Notes: generated by a model from the sequence alone, not told the origin. Shown: positions 22,830-31,921, counted from the first letter of the stretch. The stretch is 64,000 bases of DNA from Candidatus Enterococcus moelleringii (GCF_017377575.1 NZ_JAFREM010000006.1:26214-90213); one strand, 5' to 3'. A program made the numbers and translations.

Positions 22830-24074
22830 CTATAGTCCTCGCGCTTCTGTATCTATCACATCAGCTGTATCCATAAATGGTGCTAAGTAAGCCGCGCCTG
22901 ATTCCAAGGCTGTGCCAGTTACCATAATCCGCGAGTTGCGGTAATATGCCGGTGAGAACTCACCCCAGGATTCTAGGCTGGCATCCTGTTGGCTGAAGAC
23001 TGAAAATCCTGCATCCTGCAAATAAACATACGTTGGATTGTACTCATTGTAAGGCTGCCAAGTACCAATATCAGAACCTGACGGGAACAACAACAGTGGT
23101 GTTTCTCCAATGATCGGCTCCACTTCAGCCTTATATTTAACCGTATCCTGTTGAACGATCGCCAAGGTTGAGTGGTTGAAATTGATCGGTCCCCAAGAAT
23201 AAGAGGCCAAGGTCCAGCCGGTTTCCTTCAAACGATCCGCAACCGCTGTTGCCCGTTCCTTGTTCTTAGCCTTCCCTTTTGCCGACACATCATAACCGAA
23301 GACGCCCTCTGCTCCGCTAACGGCCAAAGTGCCCTTTGATCCTCGATAAGAAAATTCTGGATGCTGCCAAACAAATTGATCCACTAGCGGCACCATATCA
23401 TAGTTGCCTGCCAATTCATTGTCGCCTTCACGGTAACAGCTTTTCACCCGATTATCTCGATCCACTACTAGTTTAGTAGAAAGTCCCGCTTCGGCAGTTT
23501 CTTCATTATAAGAAACATTTTCCTGCGACAGCAACAACGGCTTCTTGCCATCTGGCAGTGTAACGCCGATGAATTCCCATTCACCGTTGTCGTTCTTTTT
23601 CACGATATCTGATAGTCGAACCAAGACATACTCTCGTTCATAGAGTTCATTTAACAGGTTGCTGAACTCATCGATTGTTAAGTTGTTCCCGCGGTAATTT
23701 GCGTTTGCGCTGAAGGCACGATCGGGTGAAACTACCAGTGGTTGTACCGATAAGTGAGAAAAGAGCGTCGGGTCAGACCAGACAATCGCTTCACTTTTTT
23801 GCAGCTCATAATCGGTAATCTTCGCTTCCGCTTCTTTTATATCTAAGTCTCTAAGCAGCTTAATGGCGCCATCATAATCATATTGCTTTGCTAGAGCTTC
23901 CGCCTGTTGCAGCTGTTCCTCTTCTTTCTTAGAAAGTGTGCCAGGTAAAGTTTTTCTGTCCACTTGGCTTTGTACCTCACTGCGGCTATCCAGCCCCACC
24001 TTGATACTAATTCCAGTTGCTAATAAAACCGCGAGCACTAACCCGCAAACAATCCACTTTTGTCCCTTTTTCAT
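22830..24074 (-). CDS. Polysaccharide-deacetylase-like extracellular protein with degenerate active site
   Basis: A 414-residue membrane-anchored protein (hydrophobic segment 8-28), then a helical linker and a NodB-like domain. The fold is recognised from 'KKPLLLSQENVSYNEE', 'FVWQHPEFSYRGSKGTLAVSGAEGVFGYDV', 'TLASYSWGPINF' and 'LLLFPSGSDIG'. In active relatives the first segment holds Asp-Asp and the third reads ASHxWGHI with two zinc His; here they are Gln-Glu and ASYSWGPI, so both His and the Asp pair are lost. It likely no longer deacetylates and may act as a binding or scaffold protein at the wall. Single gene with its own weak terminator. Confidence 0.75.
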   Translation of the reverse strand: MKKGQKWIVCGLVLAVLLATGISIKVGLDSRSEVQSQVDRKTLPGTLSKKEEEQLQQAEALAKQYDYDGAIKLLRDLDIKEAEAKITDYELQKSEAIVWSDPTLFSHLSVQPLVVSPDRAFSANANYRGNNLTIDEFSNLLNELYEREYVLVRLSDIVKKNDNGEWEFIGVTLPDGKKPLLLSQENVSYNEETAEAGLSTKLVVDRDNRVKSCYREGDNELAGNYDMVPLVDQFVWQHPEFSYRGSKGTLAVSGAEGVFGYDVSAKGKAKNKERATAVADRLKETGWTLASYSWGPINFNHSTLAIVQQDTVKYKAEVEPIIGETPLLLFPSGSDIGTWQPYNEYNPTYVYLQDAGFSVFSQQDASLESWGEFSPAYYRNSRIMVTGTALESGAAYLAPFMDTADVIDTEARGL

Positions 24075-24204
24075 TAATAAATCCCCCAGTAAAAAACTTC
24101 ACACTAACAATTTTAATGTAAAGCACCTGAAAAATATAGAGGGAATAGTGAAAAACCGGTATTGAAACGACTTTGTTAGCTTTTTGCAACATATTTTTCT
24201 AAAT

Positions 24205-24720
24205 TTAGAGCGTATAGAGGTAAGCAATAAAAATGATAATCAAAATGAACGCTACAAGCGTCACTAGTTTGCTGCGTCGAAGCTCCTTTTCCCAGTCATA
24301 GGTTTTGCCCTTCAAGTGGCGGATTTTTAGATCGAAATAGATCATCGGTGCCATGTTAGTCACGAAGGCAATCATAATAGTCGTTTGCAGCCAAGATTCT
24401 GTGTTTTCTGGCATCAAGAACATCATGATAAAAAGCAAAACACCGGTTATTATTGTTCCCAAATAGAGAAACTGCGTTTGTCTGACCGCGAACTCTTTCT
24501 TCTTTATTTCTTCTACCATATCTGATCCCTCCAATAATAATTCATCCAACGACAGCTGAAAAAGCTTAGCCAGACGAATCAGACTTTCAATGTCCGGCAT
24601 GTTTCGGCCATTCTCCCAATTGGAAATCGAACGAGCCGAGACAAAAATCTCCTCCGCCACCTCAGCTTGGGTCAGCTCCGCTTTTAATCGATTTTGTTTT
24701 AGTTGTTCACCAATCTTCAT
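24205..24720 (-). CDS. XRE-family regulator with C-terminal membrane segments
   Basis: Residues 1-65 form a Cro/C1 helix-turn-helix ('LKAELTQAEVAEEIFVSARSISNWENGRNMPDIESLIRLAKLF'). The C-terminal part has three hydrophobic stretches (about 86-106, 112-132 and 150-171), so the DNA-binding domain is tethered to the membrane. Such 'XRE-TM' proteins are common in Lactobacillales and usually respond to envelope or peptide signals, but the target here is unknown. It is divergent from nothing: neighbours on both sides are also read leftwards. Confidence 0.85.
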   Translation of the reverse strand: MKIGEQLKQNRLKAELTQAEVAEEIFVSARSISNWENGRNMPDIESLIRLAKLFQLSLDELLLEGSDMVEEIKKKEFAVRQTQFLYLGTIITGVLLFIMMFLMPENTESWLQTTIMIAFVTNMAPMIYFDLKIRHLKGKTYDWEKELRRSKLVTLVAFILIIIFIAYLYTL

Positions 24721-24830
24721 TGTTTGCTCCTTGTCGTTTTACTGTCATTATCGTATGGGAAATAGCGGGTTTTGTCTATCTATTCCAGGTAGAAAAGTCT
24801 TTCCGGTGTTGATTTAACAAGGTTTTTCGC

Positions 24831-24872
24831 GAAAAAAAGAACCAAAAAGCTGTTACACTTTTTGATTCCTTT
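24831..24872 (-). terminator. Rho-independent terminator of surface cluster 1
   Basis: On the minus strand AAGGAATCAAAAAG pairs with CTTTTTGGTTCT followed by a T-run, just past the last gene of the cluster. Confidence 0.8.
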
Positions 24873-25582
24873 TAGTTAGCTTGATTTAGTTCTTCGATCT
24901 GTTCTACTTCTGAAATTGGCCCTAAATAAGTCACGATGATTTTGCTGGTGGTGCGTTCTTCTTTGGGACTAAGCAGTTCATGAAGCTTCGAGTCCTCTGG
25001 AATTTCGGTTATAAACTTTTGGTTTAGGGAAGGTTCAGATGCCTCAACTTGCATGATTGGGTCGGTGGTCTCAGCTTGGAATAGTTGAGATACTTTGGGT
25101 AATTCTTGTGTTGAGTCAGATTCGGCCACTTCTCCCGATTCATCAATCGGTTCTTCCATTCCCAACTGGTAAGAAAGCTTTTTATCAGCTGTGTAAGTTA
25201 GGTAACCAGCCAAATAACTAGACTTGCCATCCTCTAAAGCATCTCCATAAAGCTGAATAGCGTAGATGCCGTCTTCTTGCAAAGACAATTCTTCTTGTTC
25301 ACTAGTTACAGAATCGGATTCGAAGATTAGTCGTGGAGAAAGTTGAGCTGGTTCGATTGATGATTCATCTTCAATAGACTCAGCCTCTGTATTGCTTTCT
25401 GCTGGTTGAAGATCCTCACCTATTTGTTCAGCTTGGGCTACCGCGGGTGCGGCGACTTTTACTGCTGTATTGCTTACGCCTATTACGTAAGTCCGTCTAT
25501 CAGTGAATTTAGCTAATGTATAACTTGAAGCAGTCAGGAAGACTAAAAATAGCAAAGTAATCAAAATTTTATTGCGTTTCAT
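24872..25582 (-). CDS. SipW-type signal peptide protein, acidic, unknown function
   Basis: A 236-residue protein with a hydrophobic N-terminus (residues 6-25) ending in 'TLAKFTDRRTY', the cleavage-region pattern of SipW-dependent substrates such as TasA and camelysin. The mature part is rich in Glu, Ser and Gln, with long low-complexity acidic stretches and no recognised domain, and ends without wall anchor. It is the last gene of cluster 1, 13 bases after the previous gene, so it is likely exported by the cluster's own signal peptidases. It might be a spacer or minor component of a surface fibre. Confidence 0.65.
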   Translation of the reverse strand: MKRNKILITLLFLVFLTASSYTLAKFTDRRTYVIGVSNTAVKVAAPAVAQAEQIGEDLQPAESNTEAESIEDESSIEPAQLSPRLIFESDSVTSEQEELSLQEDGIYAIQLYGDALEDGKSSYLAGYLTYTADKKLSYQLGMEEPIDESGEVAESDSTQELPKVSQLFQAETTDPIMQVEASEPSLNQKFITEIPEDSKLHELLSPKEERTTSKIIVTYLGPISEVEQIEELNQAN

Positions 25583-25595
25583 ATTTCCTCGCTTT

Positions 25596-26201
25596 CTAGT
25601 CGATCTGCGTAACGACAGGAATTAGATTCAAATCGTTTCTATGATGTGTGCCTAAACCTGTGTGACTTAATATAACTGTCCATTGGATAGCCCGCTTATT
25701 TGCAGAAGGTTCAAGAGTATATGTTAACATTGGGGCACGATTTGGAGTACTAGGGTTTTCTATAGTTTCTGCTACTTTTCCATCAATTACTAGTTCCACA
25801 CTATCTACATCTAAAGGCTGCATTGTTCCCTCAATAGTCTTAATCATATCTAGTTTTACAGTAGCTTCAGATTGAAGTTCAATGTTAAAAACTGCCTTGA
25901 ACTTCTCATTTTTACTTTGATCGAGCTCATACAAATTAATCTGTCTAATATTTTCCCAATCAGTCATGCTAGCCTCTTGTGATATCACATCACCTTGTTC
26001 AGTAGTTATATAAGTTAAATTTTCTATCTCGTAAGAAAACTCGGCCGTCCTAGCACTATCCGGACTAGCATAAATGTCACTGGTATATCTCGCACTAGTC
26101 CACCCAATAGTAGCGCAGGTCAGACAAGCCAGTAGAAAAAGATATCTGAAAGAGTTGTCACGTATTTTTAAAATTACTTTTCTAATATTGCCTTTATTCA
26201 T
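25596..26201 (-). CDS. SipW-dependent TasA/camelysin-like minor protein
   Basis: A 201-residue exported protein. Residues 18-36 are hydrophobic and lead into 'TSARYTSDIYASPDSARTAEFSYEIEN', which matches the TasA-like mature start (A-R/K-Y-T...S-A-R-V/T-A). The rest is beta-rich: 'EKFKAVFNIELQSEATVKLDMIKTIEG', 'LTYTLEPSANKRAIQWTVILSHTG'. There is no LPxTG anchor. The gene overlaps the upstream signal peptidase by four bases (ATGA), consistent with the peptidase processing it. Confidence 0.7.
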   Translation of the reverse strand: MNKGNIRKVILKIRDNSFRYLFLLACLTCATIGWTSARYTSDIYASPDSARTAEFSYEIENLTYITTEQGDVISQEASMTDWENIRQINLYELDQSKNEKFKAVFNIELQSEATVKLDMIKTIEGTMQPLDVDSVELVIDGKVAETIENPSTPNRAPMLTYTLEPSANKRAIQWTVILSHTGLGTHHRNDLNLIPVVTQID

Positions 26202-26701
26202 TCAGACACTCCTTCCTCTTTTCTCTTTGAATCTAAATAAAACGTTAGTAAAAATAATACGATAATTACCAGCATCCCTAACGGTGTACTCACGAATTGA
26301 ATCAAGTAACCAATCAGCGGAAGAGTAAAGACGACTCGTCCAAAAATCTGATCGGCTACTATCGGTGTATCTTCAGCATTGTTGGCATCCCCTTGAGTAA
26401 CAAATTGCTCACCATTAGTTGTGATAATTCGATGGGTTGTTGGCCGGTTGTCGCCTTCTTGGATAAAAGTGATCATATCACCATCTTCGTAGTCATCCTC
26501 TTCTCGGACAACCACCAAATCACCCCAAGACAATACCGGCTCCATACTTCCAGAAGCCACCACCGCATAACCATAACCAAATGCCATGGGGAAGCGGTTC
26601 TCATTCACATTCCGTTGATACAAACTATATAAATTGAAGCTTAAAATCAGCAACAAAAATACAATCGTTATATTTTTTAATGCATTAACTATCCTGCTCA
26701 T
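26198..26701 (-). CDS. ER-type (SipW-like) signal peptidase I, first of cluster 1 pair
   Basis: Membrane signal peptidase of about 167 residues. N-terminal segment 8-28, nucleophile Ser in 'VVASGSMEPVLSWGDLVVV', and a His in 'TTHRIITTNGEQFVTQGDANN' where bacterial P-type enzymes have Lys; this Ser/His arrangement defines the ER/SipW type. A second membrane segment follows near the C-terminus. The ATG at 26701 has AGAGGA eight bases upstream and overlaps the end of the LPQTG gene by 17 bases; the longer reading to 26746 is less likely. Substrates are probably the SipW-type proteins beside it. Confidence 0.88.
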   Translation of the reverse strand: MSRIVNALKNITIVFLLLILSFNLYSLYQRNVNENRFPMAFGYGYAVVASGSMEPVLSWGDLVVVREEDDYEDGDMITFIQEGDNRPTTHRIITTNGEQFVTQGDANNAEDTPIVADQIFGRVVFTLPLIGYLIQFVSTPLGMLVIIVLFLLTFYLDSKRKEEGVSE

Positions 26702-27542
26702 CCTGCCGTCCTCTGCGTCGCCAAATAATAAAAACAAAAAATACAATCAAGAAACCGATCACGATACTTGCTTTAGCTAATGATTCGCCGGTTTGCGGGA
26801 GTGTCCGCCATCTTCTTTCCGAGAAGAAAGAGGAAGCTCTGCTGATATAAGAGTCGCCATCACTAGGAGCATCTCCTTGCGTGTTGGGAACTTCACCTGA
26901 ACCACCAGGGTCTGGATTGTCACCAGAGGGCACAGTTCCTTCATCTGTTTCAACAATTACATTGAGTGACAATTCGTAAACCAAATCTTGCGTTTGAGCT
27001 AGAACACCGTAATCGGTATCTTCAGGGTCTCGATTCCGTTCAAAAGGCCATTGCCACTGCAGGTTAATCGTTTCACTCATTCCCGATTCGAGGATACGTT
27101 TGTAATCTAAAGGAAAGGTATCTGACCACAAATTCCAACTGTCATCCCCTTGGGTAATCCAAGGACCATTAGCCACACGCAGCTTAAAATCTAACGGAAG
27201 CTCATCAACATTTTGATTTCTGCCGATAACCGTATATTCGATCGGATACTCATATGTATTGTGGATGGTAAAAGAATAATTTCCGCTAGTACCTGGTGCA
27301 ATTACTTTTTCGCCGTTCAGAGCAGGATTCGCAACCGTATCTTCAATAACCGTCGCAAATATGTTGGTATTAGTCATCTCACCTGGACGCCAGCGCTCGC
27401 CATACTGATCTATCACATACACAAAATCTTCAATTGCCGCGTACGCCTTTTGCGTTTGGACAAAAAAACAGAGGAATAAAGCCGCAAAAAATAAGATCAG
27501 TCGACTTATTTTGCCTACTGGATAATTGATGTGCTTATCCAT
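26685..27542 (-). CDS. LPQTG wall-anchored partner protein of the TasA-like cluster
   Basis: A 285-residue surface protein. Signal peptide 1-36 ends 'QKAYAA'. The middle has a camelysin-like beta domain ('APGTSGNYSFTIHNTYEYPIEYTVI', 'SETINLQWQWPF') similar in layout to the major subunit next door, then a Gly/Asp/Pro linker and a C-terminal sorting signal LPQTGE, hydrophobic stretch and RRRGRQ tail, so a sortase would attach it to peptidoglycan. It probably anchors a fibre made by the neighbour encoded just upstream. A complex hairpin lies between the two genes. Confidence 0.85.
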   Translation of the reverse strand: MDKHINYPVGKISRLILFFAALFLCFFVQTQKAYAAIEDFVYVIDQYGERWRPGEMTNTNIFATVIEDTVANPALNGEKVIAPGTSGNYSFTIHNTYEYPIEYTVIGRNQNVDELPLDFKLRVANGPWITQGDDSWNLWSDTFPLDYKRILESGMSETINLQWQWPFERNRDPEDTDYGVLAQTQDLVYELSLNVIVETDEGTVPSGDNPDPGGSGEVPNTQGDAPSDGDSYISRASSFFSERRWRTLPQTGESLAKASIVIGFLIVFFVFIIWRRRGRQDEQDS

Positions 27543-27565
27543 GATTTTCCCTCCTCTTTTTCAAT

Positions 27566-27626
27566 TTCTCAAAAGGCTGCCTAGTGTTAGACAACCTTTT
27601 GAGAAGCTGAAAACAGCTTCTCAAAA
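27566..27626 (-). promoter_or_regulatory. Mutually exclusive hairpins between the fibre gene and the LPQTG gene
   Basis: In transcript order three segments occur: a (27626-27614), b (27609-27592) and c (27579-27566). a:b forms a perfect 13-bp stem with a four-base loop (TTTTGAGAAGCTG/CAGCTTCTCAAAA). b:c forms a 14-bp stem (TTCTCAAAAGGTTG/CAGCCTTTTGAGAA) with one wobble pair. They cannot form together. Neither is followed by a T-run. Confidence 0.7.
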
Positions 27627-27637
27627 CATAATGCAAA

Positions 27638-28630
27638 TTAGTCGACTTGGACTTGTGTACCTCTTAATTGAATAACTACGCGAGGGACATCAAGCGTCAC
27701 TCCTCCATCAAGAGCTTCCGAGGCATTGAAGCCTAATAAAGTATCAAGTTCATTTTGACTAGCAGCCAACGGATTATCATTGATGTCGCTGTCTTGATTT
27801 TCAAAAGGCCATACCCATTCAATACTACCAAGTTTCACACTAGTATCTGTACCGTGTCCATCTGCTGGATAAATAACCTCTGAAGAAAACAGGTCAGGAT
27901 TGTTTTGTATCAACCAAGCAACAGCAGCACCGTGGGCATGATTTGGTATTCTAGAATCATCAACCGGATTAGGCTCATCTTGCTCCAAATAATCCGCGAT
28001 AAAAGCTTTAAATTGTGGGTTTTCTACATTTTTTGTTGGTTCTTCACTACTTCCATTTGCTGTACTTACTCCATTAAAAACTAAATCACCGTTTTTATCG
28101 TAAAGTCTAAATTTTAATGGTGCCCAATAATATTGTCCACTAATTACAGCCCAACCTTTTCCACCAGTATGATTTGAGTAAAACATTGCCTTATCGTTGA
28201 ATCCTTGTTTAGGTGCAGCTGGATCTGTAGTTCCTACTGGTACTGGAACTTGTAAGGTAGTATCAGTATTGATGCCTAACTGTAATTTATAAGCAACTTC
28301 TGGATCTTCACTCGGATAGTTTGCTAACAAATCAGACTTCTGAGTAGTCCCTGGTGCAATTACATTCTCAGTAGTTTCGGAAAATACAGATTTTTTAGCT
28401 TTGTTTGCATCATAAGAGGTATTAAATAAATCAAAAGACTCCCAACCCTCACTCAAGTACCATTTGGCAACTCTAGCACCATCACTCGCAGTACCAATAG
28501 TCCCTGTATACTTCGCCAATGTCCCGCCTAACAAACTAGTTGTCAGTAAAACCGCACCAAACAACAAAACAGCGGTTTTTACAGACTTGTTGCTTTTACG
28601 CTGTGTAATTTCTTTCTTTTCATTACTCAT
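27638..28630 (-). CDS. TasA-like major fibre candidate with SipW-type signal
   Basis: A 330-residue exported protein. After a Lys-rich start, residues 18-42 are hydrophobic and lead to 'GGTLAKYTGTIGTASDGARVAKWYLS', closely matching the TasA/CalY processing region. The mature part is beta-rich with 'APGTTQKSDLLANYPSEDPEVAYKLQLGINTDTTL' and a C-terminal 'LGSIEWVWPFENQDSDIN...LDVPRVVIQLRGTQVQVD'. No anchor motif. The ATG at 28630 is preferred over a 23-residue longer reading that overlaps the signal peptidase gene. It follows that peptidase directly and is the best candidate for the main subunit of cluster 1. Confidence 0.78.
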   Translation of the reverse strand: MSNEKKEITQRKSNKSVKTAVLLFGAVLLTTSLLGGTLAKYTGTIGTASDGARVAKWYLSEGWESFDLFNTSYDANKAKKSVFSETTENVIAPGTTQKSDLLANYPSEDPEVAYKLQLGINTDTTLQVPVPVGTTDPAAPKQGFNDKAMFYSNHTGGKGWAVISGQYYWAPLKFRLYDKNGDLVFNGVSTANGSSEEPTKNVENPQFKAFIADYLEQDEPNPVDDSRIPNHAHGAAVAWLIQNNPDLFSSEVIYPADGHGTDTSVKLGSIEWVWPFENQDSDINDNPLAASQNELDTLLGFNASEALDGGVTLDVPRVVIQLRGTQVQVD

Positions 28631-28667
28631 TTCTTTTCTTCCCTTCTTAAAAGAATTTCCCCTTAAT

Positions 28668-29297
28668 TTATGATTTAACTTCTTTGCGGCGTGTGACACG
28701 CTTAGCTACAAAGTCATATCCCAAAAATAGTAGTATTGGTATCCCAATACAAATCAGCATCCCCAGTGGTGTACGTGAGAATAAAATAAAGTCTCCCACA
28801 CGAGGTACACGCTGCATAAACTTACCTATAATCCGATCTTTTGCTACTGGATCTAAATCCTCAGTATTATTGGCATCACCTTTTGTCGTGAAGGTGTCGG
28901 TCTCTTGGTCATAAGCGACAATTCGGTGAATGACCGCTGTCTGACCGCTCTGGAACATAATGATATCGCCGACCTCTAATGTATCTGGGTCAGTCTGTCT
29001 AGTGACAACCATGTCTCCTGCCCGGATCGCATCTGGTTCACCGGTATTCATGGAATTTGTGACAACAGCCATCGGGGCAAAACCCATTACGGTAGGTATC
29101 TCATCCGGGTTCAAACTGCCTTTCACGATGATCACAAGGTTCGCAATCAGGATGGGCAACAACAGTAAACAAATAACAATCGCTATCCAACCGGTAATTT
29201 TTTGCGGCAATGATTTATGGGATTTCTTCTCAACTTCCTGCTCTTCGATTACCTCACCTTCCTCGCCCTCGCGAATATCCATTTCACTCTTTCCCAT
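28668..29297 (-). CDS. ER-type (SipW-like) signal peptidase I, second of cluster 1
   Basis: A 209-residue membrane protease with an acidic N-terminal cytosolic part, membrane segments about 37-60 and 180-200, nucleophile Ser in 'MAVVTNSMNTGEPDAIRAGDMVV' and general base His in 'TAVIHRIVAYDQETDTFTTKGDANN'. This is the Ser/His pair of SipW-type enzymes. The ATG at 29297 has GGGGAGGTG nearby; a longer reading to 29447 includes a sequence unlike the family. First gene of cluster 1; transcription would start in the AT-rich region upstream. Confidence 0.88.
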   Translation of the reverse strand: MGKSEMDIREGEEGEVIEEQEVEKKSHKSLPQKITGWIAIVICLLLLPILIANLVIIVKGSLNPDEIPTVMGFAPMAVVTNSMNTGEPDAIRAGDMVVTRQTDPDTLEVGDIIMFQSGQTAVIHRIVAYDQETDTFTTKGDANNTEDLDPVAKDRIIGKFMQRVPRVGDFILFSRTPLGMLICIGIPILLFLGYDFVAKRVTRRKEVKS

Positions 29298-29750
29298 CAC
29301 AAACGAGCACCTCCCCTTTTCGCAAAAACAAGCTTCATTTATCTCACTTTCGCCTTCTGGTGTAATTAAAGACCAAAAAATTGCCAGAAGCTTCTCTATA
29401 ATTATAATAATATAACAATTATAAAAAAACAAGATATTTTTCGACAATTAAAGCAAACGAATTATTCGAAAAAATATCACCTGTTGTAACACAGAAGAAA
29501 AATAATTGTGGAGGCAGGATTATTTGTTTTATTAACAAATAGTCAAATTCAAGAAAAAAATTCTGGAGGAAAAAGTTGATATAACAATCAATAACCCGTC
29601 TCAATAATCTGATTTTTCTATTTTAGTTTTCTTCAAAAAAGAGATCAAATAATTGCTTTCATAGTACACCTGTACCATAGATATTATCGATCATCACTGG
29701 CAATTTTTAACTATATCAACGCAGTATCCTCGTATAATTATTTAGAATGT
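29298..29750. other. AT-rich gene-free region upstream of surface cluster 1
   Basis: No coding frame with a plausible ribosome site is seen. On the minus strand TTGTCG-N18-TATAAT (-10 near 29415-29420) is a possible promoter of the cluster, giving a leader of over 100 bases. Small A/T hairpins occur, for example TATTTGTT/AACAAATA at 29521-29541. The long leader may carry post-transcriptional control. Confidence 0.4.
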
Positions 29751-29781
29751 AAAAAAGACGCTCCTCCTCAGAAGAACGTCT
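29751..29781 (-). terminator. Rho-independent terminator of asd
   Basis: On the minus strand AGACGTTCTTCT pairs with GGAGGAGCGTCT (with wobble pairs), followed by TTTTTT. Confidence 0.85.
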
Positions 29782-29798
29782 CACATTACGATTAAGTT

Positions 29799-30833
29799 TT
29801 ATAGTAATTCCATTTCCACCATTTTTTCAGCGATTTGGACCGAGTTCCAAGCGGCACCTTTTAACAAGTTGTCTGAAACAACCCACATATGCACGCCGGT
29901 TTCAACATCTAAGTCTTTACGGATGCGGCCAACAAAGGTTTCTTTACTGCCGACACTGTTAAGTGCTTGCGGATAAATCTGTTGGCTAGGGTCATCTTCT
30001 AAGACAGCCCCTGGTGCTTTAGCGATCACGTCTTGGATTTCTTTCACTGTCGCTGGTTTTTCTGTTTCCACATAGATGGATTCAGAGTGACCAGACAAGA
30101 CTGGGATACGGACACAGGTAGCTGAAACTTGAATGCTGTCGTCTGACATGATTTTCTTGGTTTCGTTGACCATTTTCCACTCTTCATAGGTATAACCTTC
30201 TTCAGCGAAAACATCAATTTGCGGTAAGGCATTGAACGCTAATGGGTAATGCTTTTTATCGCCACCGCTTGGCAGGATGTTTGCTTCCATTGGTTCACCA
30301 CTCAAGAAAGCTTGCGTTTGGGTTTTCAATTCTTCCATCGCTTGGTTACCGGCACCGGAAACGGCTTGGTAAGTTGAAACGATGACGCGTTTTAATCCGA
30401 ATGCTTGACGCACAGGCTCTAAAGCAACCATCATTTGAATGGTAGAACAGTTCGGGTTAGCGATAATTCCTTTATGCTCCCGCAATGCTTCAGGGTTCAC
30501 CTCGGGCACAACTAACGGGACTTCTTTATCCATGCGGTAATGGCTTGTGTTATCGACTACCACCGCACCGCGTTTTACAGCTTCCGGAGCGAACTTCGCT
30601 GAAATGCTACCGCCAGCTGAAAATAAAGCCAGGTCAACGCCTTCAAAGGATTCAGGTACTAATTCTTCAATGATCTTAGTTTCGCCATTGAAGGTTAATT
30701 CTTTGCCTGCGGAACGGATGGAAGCTAAAAATTTTACTTCGCCTAAAGGCATGGATGTTTCTTCTAACATCTTGATCATTTGTGTGCCTACTGCACCAGA
30801 AGCACCTACCACAGCCACGTTGACTTTTCTCAT
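29799..30833 (-). CDS. asd: Aspartate-semialdehyde dehydrogenase
   Basis: Reduces aspartyl phosphate to aspartate semialdehyde for lysine, diaminopimelate, threonine and methionine synthesis. Seen: NADP motif '[20 protein letters not shown]', '[15 protein letters not shown]', active-site Cys in '[13 protein letters not shown]', and '[10 protein letters not shown]' near the catalytic His. Length 344 is standard. ATG 30833 is preceded by GAGAGAG; GTG at 30842 is less well placed. It is monocistronic here; I saw no lysine riboswitch in the 195-base divergent gap to the LCP gene. Confidence 0.94.
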   Translation of the reverse strand: MRKVNVAVVGASGAVGTQMIKMLEETSMPLGEVKFLASIRSAGKELTFNGETKIIEELVPESFEGVDLALFSAGGSISAKFAPEAVKRGAVVVDNTSHYRMDKEVPLVVPEVNPEALREHKGIIANPNCSTIQMMVALEPVRQAFGLKRVIVSTYQAVSGAGNQAMEELKTQTQAFLSGEPMEANILPSGGDKKHYPLAFNALPQIDVFAEEGYTYEEWKMVNETKKIMSDDSIQVSATCVRIPVLSGHSESIYVETEKPATVKEIQDVIAKAPGAVLEDDPSQQIYPQALNSVGSKETFVGRIRKDLDVETGVHMWVVSDNLLKGAAWNSVQIAEKMVEMELL

Positions 30834-31027
30834 TCTAATCACTCTCTCATTTCATAGTATTTTTACCATTCTATCATATACCAATTAAATGACAACCTTT
30901 GTTTTTACGATAGAACTCGCATTTTTTGATTTTTTCTAAATTTTCGAATTCTTTCTCCGATATGACTACCCATCTGATGAAAAAAGTTCATAATAAGCAC
31001 GAATGATAGAAGAAATGAGGAAATTTT

Positions 31028-31921
31028 ATGAAAGCTGTCAAACGCGGATTACTGATCCTACTGGGAGCGATTGTCCTAGTAGAGGGTTACTTCGCATTCT
31101 CCTTTATTAACGGCTATGAATCAACGAAAAATACCACCACCGAAGCTTCAATTGAGTTCAACGGAGAAGAAGCGCCGGATGTGAACGACTTGAATGTGCT
31201 GATTATCGGGTCAGATTCCCGCGGAGAGGATCGCGGCCGATCAGATTCCCTGATGGTGGCCCATTATGACCAATCTAAAAAGACTCCGAAGCTGATTTCC
31301 ATCATGCGAGACAGCTATGTGGATATTCCAGGCTACGGCATGGATAAAATCAACGCCGCTTATTCCTATGGCGGGATCGAACTGGTGCGGAAGACCTTAG
31401 AAGAGAACTTCAACTTGCCGATTCAATATTATGTTGTCATCGACTTTGATCATTTCAAAGACGCGGTAGATACTCTGTTTCCAAAAGGCGTGACGATTAA
31501 CGCTGAAAAAGATCTGGATTTAGATGGTGTCTTCATTGAAAAGGGCAAACAAAAAATGGACGGCAACACGCTTTTGCAGTACGCTCGCTTCCGCAAAGAT
31601 GAAGAAGGTGACTTCGGTCGAGTTCGTCGCCAGCAGCAAGTAATGCAGGCCATCGCCGAACAGGTCACCAACGTTACTTCCTTAACTAAGCTGCCGAAAA
31701 CAACTGGTAAGCTATTAGGTTATGTAGAAACCAACGTACCGGAAAATACGATGCTTAGCGTCGGCAAAGACTTTGCTTTAGGCAAAACCGAAAGCATCGA
31801 ATCCTTGTCTGTCCCTGTAGATGGTTCGTGGCAGTTCAACGACTATACCGAAAGCGGCAGTGTCATCGAGCTGGATACCCAGCAGAATACTGAAGCAATT
31901 GAACAGTTTTTAACTGAATAA
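31028..31921 (+). CDS. LytR-CpsA-Psr (LCP) family phosphotransferase
   Basis: Membrane-bound enzyme that attaches teichoic acids or capsular polymers to peptidoglycan. Residues 6-26 are a signal anchor. The LCP domain has 'NVLIIGSDSRGEDRGRSDSLMVAHYD' (Asp and Arg that bind Mg-pyrophosphate), 'SIMRDSYVDIPGYGMDKINAAYSYGG', and 'LLQYARFRKDEEGDFGRVRRQQQV' with the conserved Arg residues. Length 297 is at the short end of the family. GAGGAAATTTT precedes the ATG. Ends at its own terminator, so a single-gene unit. Confidence 0.93.
   Translation: MKAVKRGLLILLGAIVLVEGYFAFSFINGYESTKNTTTEASIEFNGEEAPDVNDLNVLIIGSDSRGEDRGRSDSLMVAHYDQSKKTPKLISIMRDSYVDIPGYGMDKINAAYSYGGIELVRKTLEENFNLPIQYYVVIDFDHFKDAVDTLFPKGVTINAEKDLDLDGVFIEKGKQKMDGNTLLQYARFRKDEEGDFGRVRRQQQVMQAIAEQVTNVTSLTKLPKTTGKLLGYVETNVPENTMLSVGKDFALGKTESIESLSVPVDGSWQFNDYTESGSVIELDTQQNTEAIEQFLTE

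Noticed and set aside
24872..29297. WxL-type surface protein cluster
   Set aside because: No WxL motif pair or DUF916 protein; the signal regions and peptidases point to SipW/TasA-type export.
30834..31027. Lysine riboswitch before asd
   Set aside because: The 194-base gap has no extended conserved helices and contains a divergent promoter pair.
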